Shown piece after piece: positions 40,996 to 52,126 of a stretch of DNA of 64,000 nucleotides (the stretch's first letter is position 1; each line of letters starts with the position of its first letter). The DNA lies in assembly GCA_013407085.1 (NCBI GenBank), contig JACCGJ010011223.1, forward strand, positions 33,243-97,242, given 5' to 3'. Origin of the DNA: Atriophallophorus winterbourni (lineage: Eukaryota > Platyhelminthes > Trematoda > Plagiorchiida > Microphallidae). The notes under the pieces were generated by a model. The model saw nothing but the letters and a program-made list of their open reading frames with translations, had not been told where the DNA came from and ran no database searches. A program made the position numbers and the translations under genes.

Positions 40996-41190
40996 CCAGT
41001 TCGGTTTGCACAAGACGATTTGTGGCCGAATCACCGATCGAGCGTCCAGATTTTTATTGGTGATATACTACAAAAGAGCGTCCACTACTTCGAAAAATGT
41101 ATTCAAGAATTTTTTTCTGGTATCAGATTAATCTTGAACGCAACATAAATCTCCTCTCACCAATCGGTGAGGGGAGACATTACTGCGCTC
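40996..41190 (-). mobile_element. CR1-C 3'-region fragment
   Basis: CCAGTTCGGTTTGCACA, GGCCGAATCACCGATCGAGC and GTCCAGATTT match the CR1-C 3' region at 15334-15420, and CCAATCGGTGAGGGG near 41160 matches the matching landmark at 15700. It is a 3' fragment only, ending in a degenerate tail at 40997-41005 next to CR1-A. Confidence 0.6.
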
Positions 41191-41460
41191 CAACATTAGG
41201 ATTATACCAACTATTTAATTATACAAATACCAATTATTCAATTATTCTTTCTATTTCTTTTGTCATATCTGTCTAGGCCTGGGCAACTTGGTATTATCTC
41301 ATCCCACGGGCAGTCTCTGTACGGCACTTTGCTTGGATCATGTTGAAACAAATCAATAAATCAAAGGGGTACACTTAGTCGAGTCCCTGCTGAAAACATC
41401 GTACCGAAGTGGAACAAACAACCTCATTTTGAAGAAAAGTTTTTTAGTTTAGTTCAGGTT
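41191..41460. other. Short repeat-bearing spacer and CR1-C tail end
   Basis: 41260-41345 is a diverged copy of the dispersed repeat at 2760-2850 (CCTGGGCAACTTGG, TACGGCACTTTGCTTGGATCA). The last part (about 41440-41460, TTTAGTTTAGTTCAGGTT) is the tail of the CR1-C copy that continues at 43243, separated from it by an LTR element. Confidence 0.5.
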
Positions 41461-41607
41461 TGTGACAACCTTGTTTTACTGTACCTAACAACAATTGACG
41501 CTGATATAATTTCCTTTCACTCGTGTTCCGTGATTGCTCCGCTGAAGCTTTGTGTGCGTTTCCTCCTACATTTTTGTGGACGATATTGTTGTGGTCAGTC
41601 TACTATA
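41461..41607 (+). repeat. Left LTR of small LTR element
   Basis: A 147-base repeat sharing the opening ACTGTACCTAACAA, the middle TGATTGCTCCGCTG and the end GTCAGTCTACTATA with the right LTR. It is shorter than its partner because of an internal deletion. Confidence 0.65.
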
Positions 41608-43060
41608 AATTAGTGAGCCCGACGAGATGCACAAATCCTTCGTATACTACAATTTTTGAGCCCAATATCGAGGCACCCTTCGTGATTTATTCCTGTACGT
41701 CATATTTTTTCTGTCAGCGTTACTTTGGGGTAACATTTTTACCTTGTTTCATCGCACGTTTTGCGTCAGAACGTCACATCCGTCACATAACTAAACTTGT
41801 TGATCGATTCACAAGTCAGGTTAGTACAAATACTGCAGGGCAGACAGTTTACCGCGTTTACTGTTTATAAGGCCCTCGGTAATCAGTGAACAGATCTGCG
41901 GGTAGCTACTCTCCTAGAGAGAATACGCACCAGGATTTTGTCAGCCAGTTCACGACTGACATACGATAGATCTCAGGTGCCCCAATTCCTATCACTGACT
42001 CACTATTTAAAACGAGTGTGTTGGAACTGCTACTCTTCGCACAGCTCGGGGACTCTTATTGTCTTGATATCACACCACACCCCAAGCCCGATGGTTTGGC
42101 CGATATACTTTGCGTCTTTTCGCAAATCGCCCTCCGACTGCATTTAGACGGCGCATTATTCATACAATACACAATCTTTCCTATCCTGGCATTTGTGTTA
42201 GCTTTGTATGGATACGTTCAGCATGACACTGTAATGGCAACTCGGCCATTTTGGATAATAATCACTTGTACATCAAGTATTTACTCATAATCCACCATCA
42301 CCACAGCGAGTGGGCTCGCGAAACGGCACATTTGCTGATTATGTAGCAGGTATTTAACACTTTATTATCGCTTGGTACATGTATTTGTACCTCATCACTA
42401 TAACTCGGCCGTTGATTTAAAACCAAGCACCAAGCAGTTTTTTTTCTTTTTTTCACTCCTCAAGTAAACCTGCACCCCCCACTGTTAAAACCGTGGCACA
42501 AGCCACCCACGAATCACAGACGCTTGTCGCCAACCAACTCGGTACTCCCAGCCATCAGTATTCACCGTCCGGCACCAAATCTATCAGACATGTTTCTTAC
42601 GAGCCCCACTTCACACGCCACTCAGCTTTCTCCAGGCGATGCCGTTTGCCATGAACCCTAAAGATGCAGGAACTTTTCAGCAGGGACTATATTTTAGAAA
42701 CATCGGGTTTTTCGTTTTCAAGCACATGGATGTGCCTACATCTTCTCCTACTGGGTACTAAGACCATACCAGACGGGCGATTCCCTCAAGCAGCGCGCTC
42801 ACTTAATGCGAGGCGGCTTTGGCTGCACGTTCATCATATGTGAGACGTCACTCGGCTTAGTTCTGATCGAATGTTAGTGTACCCAACCCTGGTCACCACC
42901 GAAAATCCATCCATGCAGACGGAGGGCCCTGACTGATTTCGAAGTGACTGGTTGCTTAGATACTGTGTTTCAGCCTGGAACGACCTGAAACCGCTTGGCA
43001 AGTTCAAATGTCAATTCCTCAACACAAGTGTCCTCGGACCAGACATCTTGGTGGGGTGTG

Positions 43061-43242
43061 TGTAACAACTTTCTTTCACTGTACCTAACAATAATTGACC
43101 TTGATATAGTCTCCGTTCACTCGTGTGCCGTGATTGCTCCGCTGTACTTCGTATATGTTTTGGCGACCGCGATGAATCTTCATTCCCCGGGGAGTTTTCT
43201 CCTTCATTCTTGGGACGTTATTGTATTGGTCAATATACTACA
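43061..43242 (+). repeat. Right LTR of small LTR element
   Basis: A 182-base repeat including GTTTTGGCGACCGCGATGAA and GGGACGTTATTGTATTGGTC. Its 3' half is also found, diverged, at 58560-58645 and inverted at 54834-54930 beside the Penelope element. Confidence 0.65.
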
Positions 43243-43850
43243 GGTTGCAGAGGACAGTAAGTTGCAAACGAGCCAATCACGAATCCAGAATTTATTTCGC
43301 TAGAAAGCTGCAGAGAATCACTCATTATAGCCAGAAGGTTATTATCATTGTCCGTTTGAAATCCTTGATGATCACGACGCCGTAAAATTAACCGAATTGT
43401 TTTTAGGGAGTACCGCATTATAACGGATGCAGAAATTCGAAAAAGCAGTTTTCTTTACCAGCACGGTGAGAGATCATCTGAAATAGAATCGTGTATAAAA
43501 TGCAAAAAACTCTTGCATTTACTTTCTTCACGGGATAACGCTTATTAAGCCTTGTATTGGAATTGGGAAGAGTATTCTAGAAATAACTTACCCAGCTGCG
43601 GTCCAAACACTGCTTGAAACTCCTGACAGAACTGCATGATATAAGTTCTTCTGGAAGGCTGTTTCATAAATTTACCACTTTAGGGCCGAAAGTGCTTCCA
43701 GATATCTAGCCGGCATCGCTTTTTAACAAGTTGATGTGAATGGCCCGGTGCTCAGCTCTGGACATATGGTAAAGAAGTCGTTCATTATAACACAAATAAA
43801 ACCCTTCAAGATCATAAAAGTTTCAATTTATCCACCTTTTAAACGACTGT
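43243..43850 (-). pseudogene. CR1-C 3' end with C-terminal residues
   Basis: On the minus strand about 43830-43560 gives NERLLYHMSRAEHRAIHINL, NSLPEELISCSSVRSFKQCL, matching the end of the intact CR1-C ORF2 (SFWNKLPEELI and GAFKRGLDALW). 43500-43243 is the family 3' region with GAGCCAATCACGAATCCAGA and AGAAAGCTGCAGAGA. The tail continues at 41460 beyond the LTR insertion. It is much decayed. Confidence 0.65.
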
Positions 43851-44799
43851 GCCCAATGGAGAAAGAATCCAGAGACTTCGGGCTTGCTCGCTGAGCAAGA
43901 TGAATAATTGCCAAAATGTTTGTACAATCAAATTGTATTATGTACAATCCCGAATGCGTTTTCAACGTCATTTCTACAGCGTAATTTACCGTTCAAAAAA
44001 TAAAGGTAAAAAGTTTGAACAAATGGCTTCCAGAGTATCAGTAAGTAATCTGGTATTATACAAGAAAAATACTGAGATGAAATAATGACTTGTAAATTTG
44101 CAGGAAAACATCAGGTTTTCTACTTGATAGCACTTATTTCAGCCGAAAAATTAACTTGTTACTCCTTTAGAAACTTACAAAATCTATCCCTGTTTTCACT
44201 TACATTGGAATCGCTAGATAATTAATTGAAAGTTTTTTATGTATGTAGGAGTAAATCCCAGTCTTCAAACTGAAAATTGCGTCCTGGACGAGCGAGAGTT
44301 TTGTGAATATGCAGTACCGCTTCGAAACTTATCCTTACGTGATCTGTTTTGCCGAAAAGAGGTAGGCATTTTAAATACGTAACGGGTTCTAGATGAAACG
44401 ACAATATCATGTCAAGAGTGAATGGATGAGTGGAACAAACCGTAGAGCATTTTAATCAGCTTTGTGATCTCCTGTTTGACTGCACTGGGTATGACGAAGA
44501 CACAAGCAATTTCGAGGGGTGTCTTGTAGCAAGTCAGAATACTCGTAACACGAGAGACGTTTTCACTATATAGGGATATACCTGTGCCCATATTGTGCAA
44601 AATATGATACAGAAGGAGTGTAACGCCAGATGTATGGCATCTAATGACGAGATACTTTTTACTGATCTTTATCGGCACATAAACAAGCGCAGACAGCCAG
44701 GTGTAACTCGGCCACCCAGAGAGAAAGTACAGGTCACTTATTCCTTATGTTGCATATATTAGCGTACAATACTGGGACGCTGGTTATTCGTGCTTCTAA
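43851..44799. other. Decayed CR1-C interior or unrelated spacer
   Basis: No clear reading is seen. An 88-codon minus-strand frame at 44412-44678 has no convincing domain. By position it should be the remains of ORF2 between the C-terminus at 43850 and ORF1 at 44800, but most of ORF2 has been deleted. Confidence 0.3.
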
Positions 44800-45939
44800 A
44801 CCTAATCCTGCTCGGCCCTCGTTTGACGTGCTACTTAGAGCAGGAGCGCTAATTTCGGCAGCATCTTGCATTGAGGTAACGGACCGTTGTCTAACAATTG
44901 AGACCGCGTCCATCGTAAAAGAACAACTACTGGAAACACCCGCTGGGCTCTCATCGTCATTGACGCTAAGCTAATTAACGTCTTTTGGGCCGGACAGCCA
45001 GAGTCGTGGCAGTGTGATGTTTGGTATGATCGTCTGTGACTGAATAGTGTTTTGCGATACGCCAGGTTTACGAATAGCAGATGTGCCTACTGCTAGGTTT
45101 TTTATATTCGAAACCAAAAGGTTTTACCTAAATCAGAAGAGAGGGTTGTCCGGCTTGACGTTAGTTATATTGATTTGGCTATATGCTCAGCCTTAGCGAG
45201 AAATGCATCTCGATCCGCCTGGTATTTGAATTCAACGAGGATTGGACATAAGCGGTAACCCAACTCACATATTCCTGCAAGGTGGACTCGCACCGTGGAA
45301 GCAGAAGGCTCCAGACCGACATTTCCGATAAGATCGCTGATACACCTACGATCAAAATCTCTGTGAGACTTTGATTTTTTAATAAAGGGTACCGCTCGTT
45401 TAAAAACTATAACATTTCAAGTTTTAGATTTTGAATCCGTGGAATTGCCATGCAGTGTCTCAATTTGCTTACGTAAACCATTCAATTCCTGGATAATTTG
45501 ATCCAATACAGGGGAGCCATCAACAATTTTATGCTGTCTTTTAGTGCTCTCCATACTAGTACGTTCTAGCTACATTGACCATCTTGAGAGAGATAACTTG
45601 CCTTGGAGGACGATATAACTTGCTAACTTGGTCTACTTTCCCCTTGGCTGAAACTGTTCCAGATCTCATATTTGACGCTTTTTCGAATTTATAGCTGCAT
45701 TGACCACCTTGGCAGGACGCTGTAACTGGTTGACTTAGTCATCTTTCGCCTTGGCTGCGATTGTCTCCGGACTCATATTTGCACCCACAACAGATGCGTG
45801 AGTTTGTGTGGGAACAACATTTGAATAAATTGTAGTTTTTCACTAATAGAATCGGTGTCAGGGCAGCCTTATGGCAGCCGCTGCACCTCAACTGAAACCA
45901 GCAGCATTTTTCATAAATCCCATAGCGAGATTTATGCAT
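44800..45939 (-). pseudogene. CR1-C ORF1 (zinc finger, coiled coil, RRM-like region)
   Basis: On the minus strand 45939-45739 has a Cys-rich segment (RCSGCHKAALTPILLVKNYN, LFKCCSHTNSRICCGCK) that may be a PHD-type finger. From ATG 45554 the frame reads DGSPVLDQIIQELNGLRKQI, a likely coiled coil. After one stop it gives NVIVFKRAVPFIKKSKSHRD, FDRRCISDLIGNVGLEP, STVRVHLAGICELGYRLCPI and LVEFKYQADRDAFLAKAEHI, the RRM-like nucleic-acid-binding fold found in CR1 ORF1 proteins. It shows what the 5'-truncated CR1-C at 18.9 kb has lost. Confidence 0.6.
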
Positions 45940-46249
45940 TCCAGAGCAGCTACGATCAGCTCAACGCTTGCGATCCGTGCACTCAATTCCCTTGGCCACT
46001 TTTTGCCGCATTTGCTGTTCAGGCAATAATTATTTGTACTCATATCTAATAGTGGGATATATGAGTAACAATAATCTACCAGCAACATGCAGGCTGATTT
46101 TATAACAAGCGTAATTAAACAGCAGGAAATATCGAAATATAATGAACGTTTTGCTTTTAACAATATAGCAAAATAGTTAGTCTATTTTAGAGCAATTTTA
46201 AAGAATAGCAAAAATTCTTAAGGATTTTTTTATCAGAGAGAGGGAAATA
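45940..46249. other. AT-rich stretch, nothing recognised
   Basis: Possibly the leader of the CR1-C copy just described. No reading frame or repeat is convincing. Confidence 0.3.
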
Positions 46250-47640
46250 AAATCAAGTTATCAGTAATTCACTGGCACTGAGGAGGTGCTTACAAATATA
46301 ATACCTGACATTTCACTTGGCTAGTTTTTATGGGTGGTCTCGAGTAACCACACCTGGCGCCAGAGCATACATTTTACATGGATGAACGGTACTGAAACCT
46401 GCACTAATTTTGTAGATTTCAATCGAGTCCCCACGTAGCCACCTTTTTCAATGAGAAAAGATCTAGGCTTAGCAATTGTTATTCATACAATATACCCGAT
46501 TGATACTCAGTCATCAGAGTAACTAGGTGCTGAACAAATTCAAGTTTGGCAATATCTTTTTTGAAATAAAATGGCCAAGCCTAAACGCAATACTCCAGAT
46601 GTGATCTTACGACAGCTTTGTATAATGATATGAAATCCTCCCGGGACCTGCAGGAGAAAACGTAAAGAAGGCGAAAATGCTCGCTCCCAGCGCGTTATGC
46701 ATGAGCTGCACATTGATAAGCCAATTTAAAGTCCGCTGAAATCTCAGTCACGAACTTTAGGCACTTCATTCATCTTAGCTGTGCCATCTGATACAGCAAC
46801 ATCCAGCTGCTTAACGAGTTTAAACAACAGATAGTTATCCGATAAAGTTGACATCATCCGCTAAAACATAACAGTGACGTTTAAGCAAAGCTGCTAAGGC
46901 ATCGTTGAAAATAATGAAAAATAGCGGTCCGAGTTGTTAGCTCTATGGGATACCAATAACAACTCTCACTTTCAAGGAATACATACTGCCTATCCTGACG
47001 CGAAATTATATGTTGCTTACGAAGCCCATTATCCAGTTCCTTGATACCCATATAACCAAGTTTGGTTGCAAGCAATCTGTGGTTTACCGAAGTCCAAGTA
47101 AAAAACTTCAACTTGTTTGACTTTATCGAGCTTCATGGTGACCTCATTGAGAAAACAAAAGAGGGTTGTTAGGCACGACATTTATTTAAAAAAGCCATGC
47201 TGAGCAGAGTTCAGCAACGAGCAATCAACTAGATGGCGACAGATCTTATCCCTAATAAGTCTCTCCAGGATTTTACAAAGGATGCAAGTAAGGCGTACAG
47301 GTCAATAATTACAAACTAAGAATCGACCGCCGCCTTTACGTATTGCGATCACATCAGATAGCTTCCAAATACTCGGAATTAATTCGTGCTGCATAGAAGC
47401 TTTAAAAAGTCGACCCATTGTTTCTGGTAGTATTGGCGCCTGGTTTGCTCACCGTATTTTTTCAGATTTTACCGTTTGTAACGCGGGAGTAATAGTGGTA
47501 TTGTCATGCAGTACTTCAGCAAAGGATCTATTCATACTAACCTTAGAAGATTTTCTGGATTGCTGTGGACAAGCATCTTTCGAATTCTCGTAAAATGCTT
47601 TTTTAGCTACCCACCGGCACTCACTACATATTGATTGGTA
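46250..47640 (-). pseudogene. CR1-C reverse transcriptase, heavily decayed
   Basis: Minus-strand traces in order: ILCKILERLIRDKICRHLVD, AQHGFF, TTLFCFLNEVTMKLDKVKQV, EVFYLDFG, then after broken frames the C-terminal part AVVRSHLEYCV, and WLRGDSIEIYKISAGFSTV near 46430. These follow the order of the intact CR1-C ORF2. Many stops and frameshifts are present. Confidence 0.65.
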
Positions 47641-47940
47641 CTTGAATAGTGAGTAAAATATAAATTTGACGAAGTGAAATAGATTCGGGAAATTTGAATC
47701 TTCTTCAAATTATTGTGTCCATGATCGAACACAGTAATAAAAATGAGGCCCCAGTACCATTGTGTACATCGAAATGCCGAACGCAGTTAAAACAGTTATC
47801 TGTGAGCCTCGTTTGCCTCTCCGGTACACTGGGCATATCATTTAATGTCTGCTTTACCAGTGATGCCGAGATCGTTTACCAACTGAGCTGCAACGATTTT
47901 GATTGTTCCTTCACAGATTCTAGTTCTTGCATCACCAAAT
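47641..47940. other. Spacer, nothing recognised
   Basis: A plus-strand open frame of 87 codons (47694-47957) is not recognisable and lies between two decayed CR1 fragments. I see no other feature. Confidence 0.3.
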
Positions 47941-48560
47941 CAGTCGCCAAAACGTAGTACTCTTCCATGTTCTATTACATGTCCTGTTCTCGAGCCATCC
48001 CTTTGATTTTTAAAATCCGAAATCAGCGTATGAATAGTTTCAGATCTTAGAATCATATTTTTGTCTACAAACAGGAAGCTAAATGAACATGGACAGGCGG
48101 TCAGGTAGTTTACAAAAATGAGATAGAATAATGGATCAAGCACTAAGCACTCAGGCACGCGACTTAGTATCCCCAATTTTCTCGGAACCAACGATATACT
48201 TCACTTGTGATTCCGTATAACCTTGGCCTGCGCAAATTGTACTTTTTTTACTGAATCAAAGGTCTTGTATAAATATGATAACGTAATTCAGTCGCTCTTA
48301 CTTTATCGAGCCGTAATGACACTTCATGGAAAAGCTCAGAAGATTTGTTAAGCAGAACCTCCTGTGGTAATTGCATTATGGACCACAACTGACTGTTTAA
48401 TTCGTGTAAAATTTCACAATTCGACGTTACTAATTAAGTGCGCGATATTCGAATATACAACCTGATGAGTTGTTCATTCTGATTGCCAATTCTGGGTTTG
48501 CTGTTGGTTTGACACAATTCCACTAATCGAATACTACATTTACTTTGCGAGCAGCTATTT
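47941..48560 (-). pseudogene. CR1-type reverse transcriptase fragment
   Basis: On the minus strand SRVPECLVLDPLFYLIFVNY (the GVPQGSVLGPLLFLIFVND block), ACPCSFSFLFVDKN (the F-A-D-D box, damaged) and, higher up, QEVLLNKSSELFHEVSLRLD, KVRATELRYHIY. The order matches CR1-C. It is another decayed copy. Confidence 0.55.
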
Positions 48561-49189
48561 CGTGGTAAATTAAAATTTGGAACAGGATGATATAAATGCC
48601 AATGCACGGGATATCGAAAATTATTTTGAACGATTCAAAATTTGGTGGGTAACTCATCCCAAATCCAAAAATGACAAAAATTTATTCGTTTTCTGAATTC
48701 TATTGAAAAATGCGCGGATACGTTGATAAAAATATGACTTATTAGGATCCTCCCATTTCTCTCTTGAAGCAGCTTTTATTGCAGCATATTGAAATTTGTT
48801 TGTTTTAAGGCAACTGAAAGAACGAAATTTCATTTAATGGTATGACTGCCTAATTAAAGAATCCGTGATTATTTTCCACTTATTAACTCAGACTTCAAAA
48901 TACTATTTCGGTGGCCTGTTGGAAATGCACTTGAAAAGATCGCTACAGTATTGGAATTAACAATAGTGTTCTAACGAATGAGCTTTTGAAACTGCCAAAA
49001 CCTCTTTTTAAAGAGACTAGAGATCACTTTATTTAATATCAAAATGCACATACTGCGACGAATAGTTTGACACCAGCGGAAACTTATGTCATGTTTAATT
49101 CTTGTAAACGTAAAACAGTGAATGATTCTACTGCAGCGCACCAATTCACACATCAAGTCAGTTCAGTAAGTCAAATTAAAACAAAATTG
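48561..49189. other. AT-rich spacer, nothing recognised
   Basis: No gene, LTR or repeat is clear. A tract with many TTTA/AATT runs. Part of it could belong to the gag region of the Gypsy fragment that starts at 49190. Confidence 0.3.
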
Positions 49190-50470
49190 GTAAGTGTGCA
49201 TCATGCGGCAAAATTCATTTACTTGTCATACTTGTGGATTTCGCAATGCAAAATGTCACAAGTTCATAAAATCCGGTAATGTTCAATCATTTTGTTGAAT
49301 TGCTTAAACATCTGGTACAGAAATTCTCAGGTTAGCGATATCAATGACGAATTCGAATCATTATTTCTGGCAGTGACCTCTTGCAATTCTAGCCACATGT
49401 GTTAAACTGTTTTTTTTAGTTTCTAGTGGTGCAACATTAGATTTCATTCTGGATACTGGTAGCATTGAGGCTCTTATTACGTAAAAGTCCAACCTTTCAG
49501 CCACAATAAAAGGCATTAGTAAACATTCTACTTATATTATTAGATCGTGTTTGATTTCCATTCGAGATGAAAATAATACTCCCGCCTGTCGAATCATTGT
49601 TATTAAAACTGGCCAGTCTGCTCTTGGCTTGAACGCAATACAAGTTATACTCTCTTTATTGACATCGTCTGAAGATATATCAGAGTTCATTGATCTCATG
49701 GCAAAATGATTCTCAAACAAATCGTGAAATATGAATTCCTTCGATCTTACTCAAAGTAGAAGGAAATCCTGTGTTCCTTCAACGCCATCTCATCTCGTAT
49801 GGACTTTTTGAACCTGTTGAAAGTTATTTATATTATCTACGTTCTGAAGTTATCATTGAAATATTGAATCATCTTCATCGGATGCAACTATTGGTAAAAT
49901 ATTGAAGTCTGATGCATAGACCCCGGGGATTTGCGCTGATTATCGTCTTGCACTAAGAAGTGTATTACTGACACAACCATGCGCAACACTTTAACCTCGT
50001 GAGATCAAAGATTGATCTAAAAGATGCTTACTTTCAAATACCGTTGAATGATCAGACTTCGATATTAACTAGCATAAAAACACAATTTAACTGATTTTGT
50101 TACAATATTTCAACATTTTGTTTGTGCAATTCTCCTGTTATATTTCAATAATTCATAAATGGCATTGCTTGCAGTTCGATTGAAGTCGAAGTATATCGGG
50201 GTGATGTTATTGGCCATTCGCTAAAGCGACCCCTTTAACCTGAACGTTTATTGGAACTGTTTCGTAGATTCACTTCTAAAATTTCGCTGTTAATCCAAAA
50301 AAAGATTAGGTTTCCTGTTTTGAATTTTGAATGCCTTGGGTATATTTTGGTGGCAATGGATATAAACCAGATTCCGATCTTATACTTTCACTGATCTACG
50401 TTAAGTCTCCAAGAAACATGACAGAGTTCAAAACTCTTATATCGGTGCATTATGATGCTTCAGCGGATCC
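49190..50470 (+). pseudogene. Gypsy gag knuckle, protease and reverse transcriptase (plus strand)
   Basis: A zinc-knuckle region at 49194-49290 in two frames (CASCGKIH, then TCGFRNAKCHKFIKSGN) has the K02A2.6-type spacing with FRNAKCH. Protease follows at 49430-49500 (SGATLDFILDTGSIEALIT, catalytic D-T-G). Reverse-transcriptase traces are LVRSKIDLKDAYFQIPLNDQ, NISTFCLCNSPVIFQ, EVYRGDVIGHS (damaged catalytic box) and FECLGYILVA. Stops are frequent. It ends near 50470 where an oppositely oriented integrase begins. Confidence 0.75.
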
Positions 50471-52125
50471 AAGTTCCAGCAAATTAAATAGCAGTAATCG
50501 AGATTTCGATAACATAGTTATATTTCCGTTGGTTGGATGTTTGTTATTACGATAATGAAGCAATAAATTGTTAAAAAAACGTTTAAGCGTACCCACAAAG
50601 TTTCTGGCTAAACCATTCGACCGTGGATGTCTGGGTGCAGTAAACAAATGTCGGCAACTAAGTGAATGTAGCCACTGAGTAACACGTGAAGCAGAGAAAT
50701 GGCTTTCATTATCACTCAGAACAGCTATAGGTACACCTTCACGGCTGAAAACCTTTCGCAATGCAAGTATTGTGAAATCAGAATTGAGTTTAGTATTAAG
50801 GAATACTTCTGGCCATTTTGAATACGCATAGTATTTCTTCACGAATGGTCCACAATAATCTATATGAATACGTTGCTAGGCTACGCAAGCCAATGGCCAT
50901 GGAATCCATTTTGATGGCTGACGGAATAATTTATGTTGACTGGCATGGCACGAAGAAGCAGTTCTACGGATATCAGCATCGATTTCAAGCCACCGACATA
51001 CTTGTTTGGTCAACGATTTCACTCTTTTAATACCTAAGTGTACCGAATGCAAATTATCAAGAATTTTCTTGCGAATTAAAGAAAGAATAACAAAACGATC
51101 ATTTATACACAACAGACCTCCAGGTGTTAAACTTCATCAACATCATCATTCATCACGAAGCTAATAGTAAGCTGGATATATTTTCTTGGATGTGGCTTGC
51201 CAAACTCGTTTACCTGCAGTCATTATTGGATGAAAATATTTTTTGTTTCAAATCTTAAATCTGAACGAGTTACACACAGCGGTTGAACAAACAGTCTTCT
51301 CATATATCACACCATTACGGGACAACAAATCTAATCGCGGAATTTGTTTTGAACCGCGATGTTCAATAGTGTAAATCTATGCATCAAGAGCTATGCTTCA
51401 TTTCTGAACCATTGATGCATTCGATTTGAAGAATGTAGATGTCGGATTGTAAATAAATTTCAGTGCTTCATGATCGGTTACTATAGTGAATTCATGGTCA
51501 AATAAATATTTGTGTAAGCGCATGACAGCCTAATAAACAGGAAGCGCTTCTATATGAGTCTGAGCTTTACTATGGCGACGTGAAATACACAATACCGGAT
51601 GACCATTTTGCTGTAAAACAGCACCAATTCCATGAGGAGAAGCATCTGTGGTTAAAAAAACGCAAATTTGGTGTAAACTGCTTAAGCACACCACTCTATA
51701 ACAGTATGAATTGTCTTTTCATGTACGGCAGTCCACTTGAACGTTGTAGCATTTAGTAATGTAAACAATAATTCAAAAAGTGTTGCAAAATTAAGGATAA
51801 ACTTGGAATAATATTGTGATACTACACATTATTGATTAAAGATCACTTGAAGAATTTGGTGATTTCATCTCCACCAGAGGTCTGGACGGAGTCCATTAGA
51901 AAATGCACGGTATACAAGTCAAACAATCTCATAAACGGCAATGCTGCATTTATCCAGATTTAATTTCACGTTATAATGTTTGAAACTAGAGAGTAGAGCT
52001 AATAAATGTTGATCGTGAACACGATTATCGGTTGCACGAATAATAATGTAGTCTTGATAGACTTCGACACCTGGGAGACCGTCAACAATATTCTTCATCA
52101 AATCTTGAAATACAGCTGGTGTGAT
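50450..52125 (-). pseudogene. Gypsy reverse transcriptase, RNase H and integrase (minus strand)
   Basis: Reading down from 52125: ITPAVFQDLMKNIVDGLPGV, EVYQDYIIIRATDNRVHDQH (catalytic box damaged to Y-Q-D-Y) and YNVKLNLDKCSI. RNase H remnants lie around 51850-51300. Integrase follows: ILDNLHSVHLGIKRVKSLTK, QVCRWLEIDADIRRTASSC (zinc-binding part), then KWPEVFLN, RKVFSREGVPIAVLSDNESH, FTAPRHPRSNGLARNFVGTL and RFFNNLLLHYRNNKHPTNG with the catalytic D and E visible. This is the K02A2.6-like Gypsy group. It faces the plus-strand copy at 49190-50470. Confidence 0.8.
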
Positions 52126-52126
52126 G

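Larger units (their letters stand above)
41461..43242 (+). mobile_element. Small LTR element inserted in CR1-C 3' end
   Basis: Direct terminal repeats 41461-41607 (TGTGACAACC to TACTATA) and 43061-43242 (TGTAACAACT to ATACTACA) share ACTGTACCTAACAA and TTCACTCGTGT. GGTT lies on both sides (41457-41460 and 43243-43246). A purine tract TTGGTGGGGTG precedes the right repeat, as in Gypsy elements. Removal restores the CR1-C tail AGTTCAGGTTGCAGAGGACAG. The 1.45-kb interior has no recognisable gag or pol domain, so it is non-autonomous or highly decayed. The left LTR lacks about 35 bases present in the right one. Confidence 0.75.
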
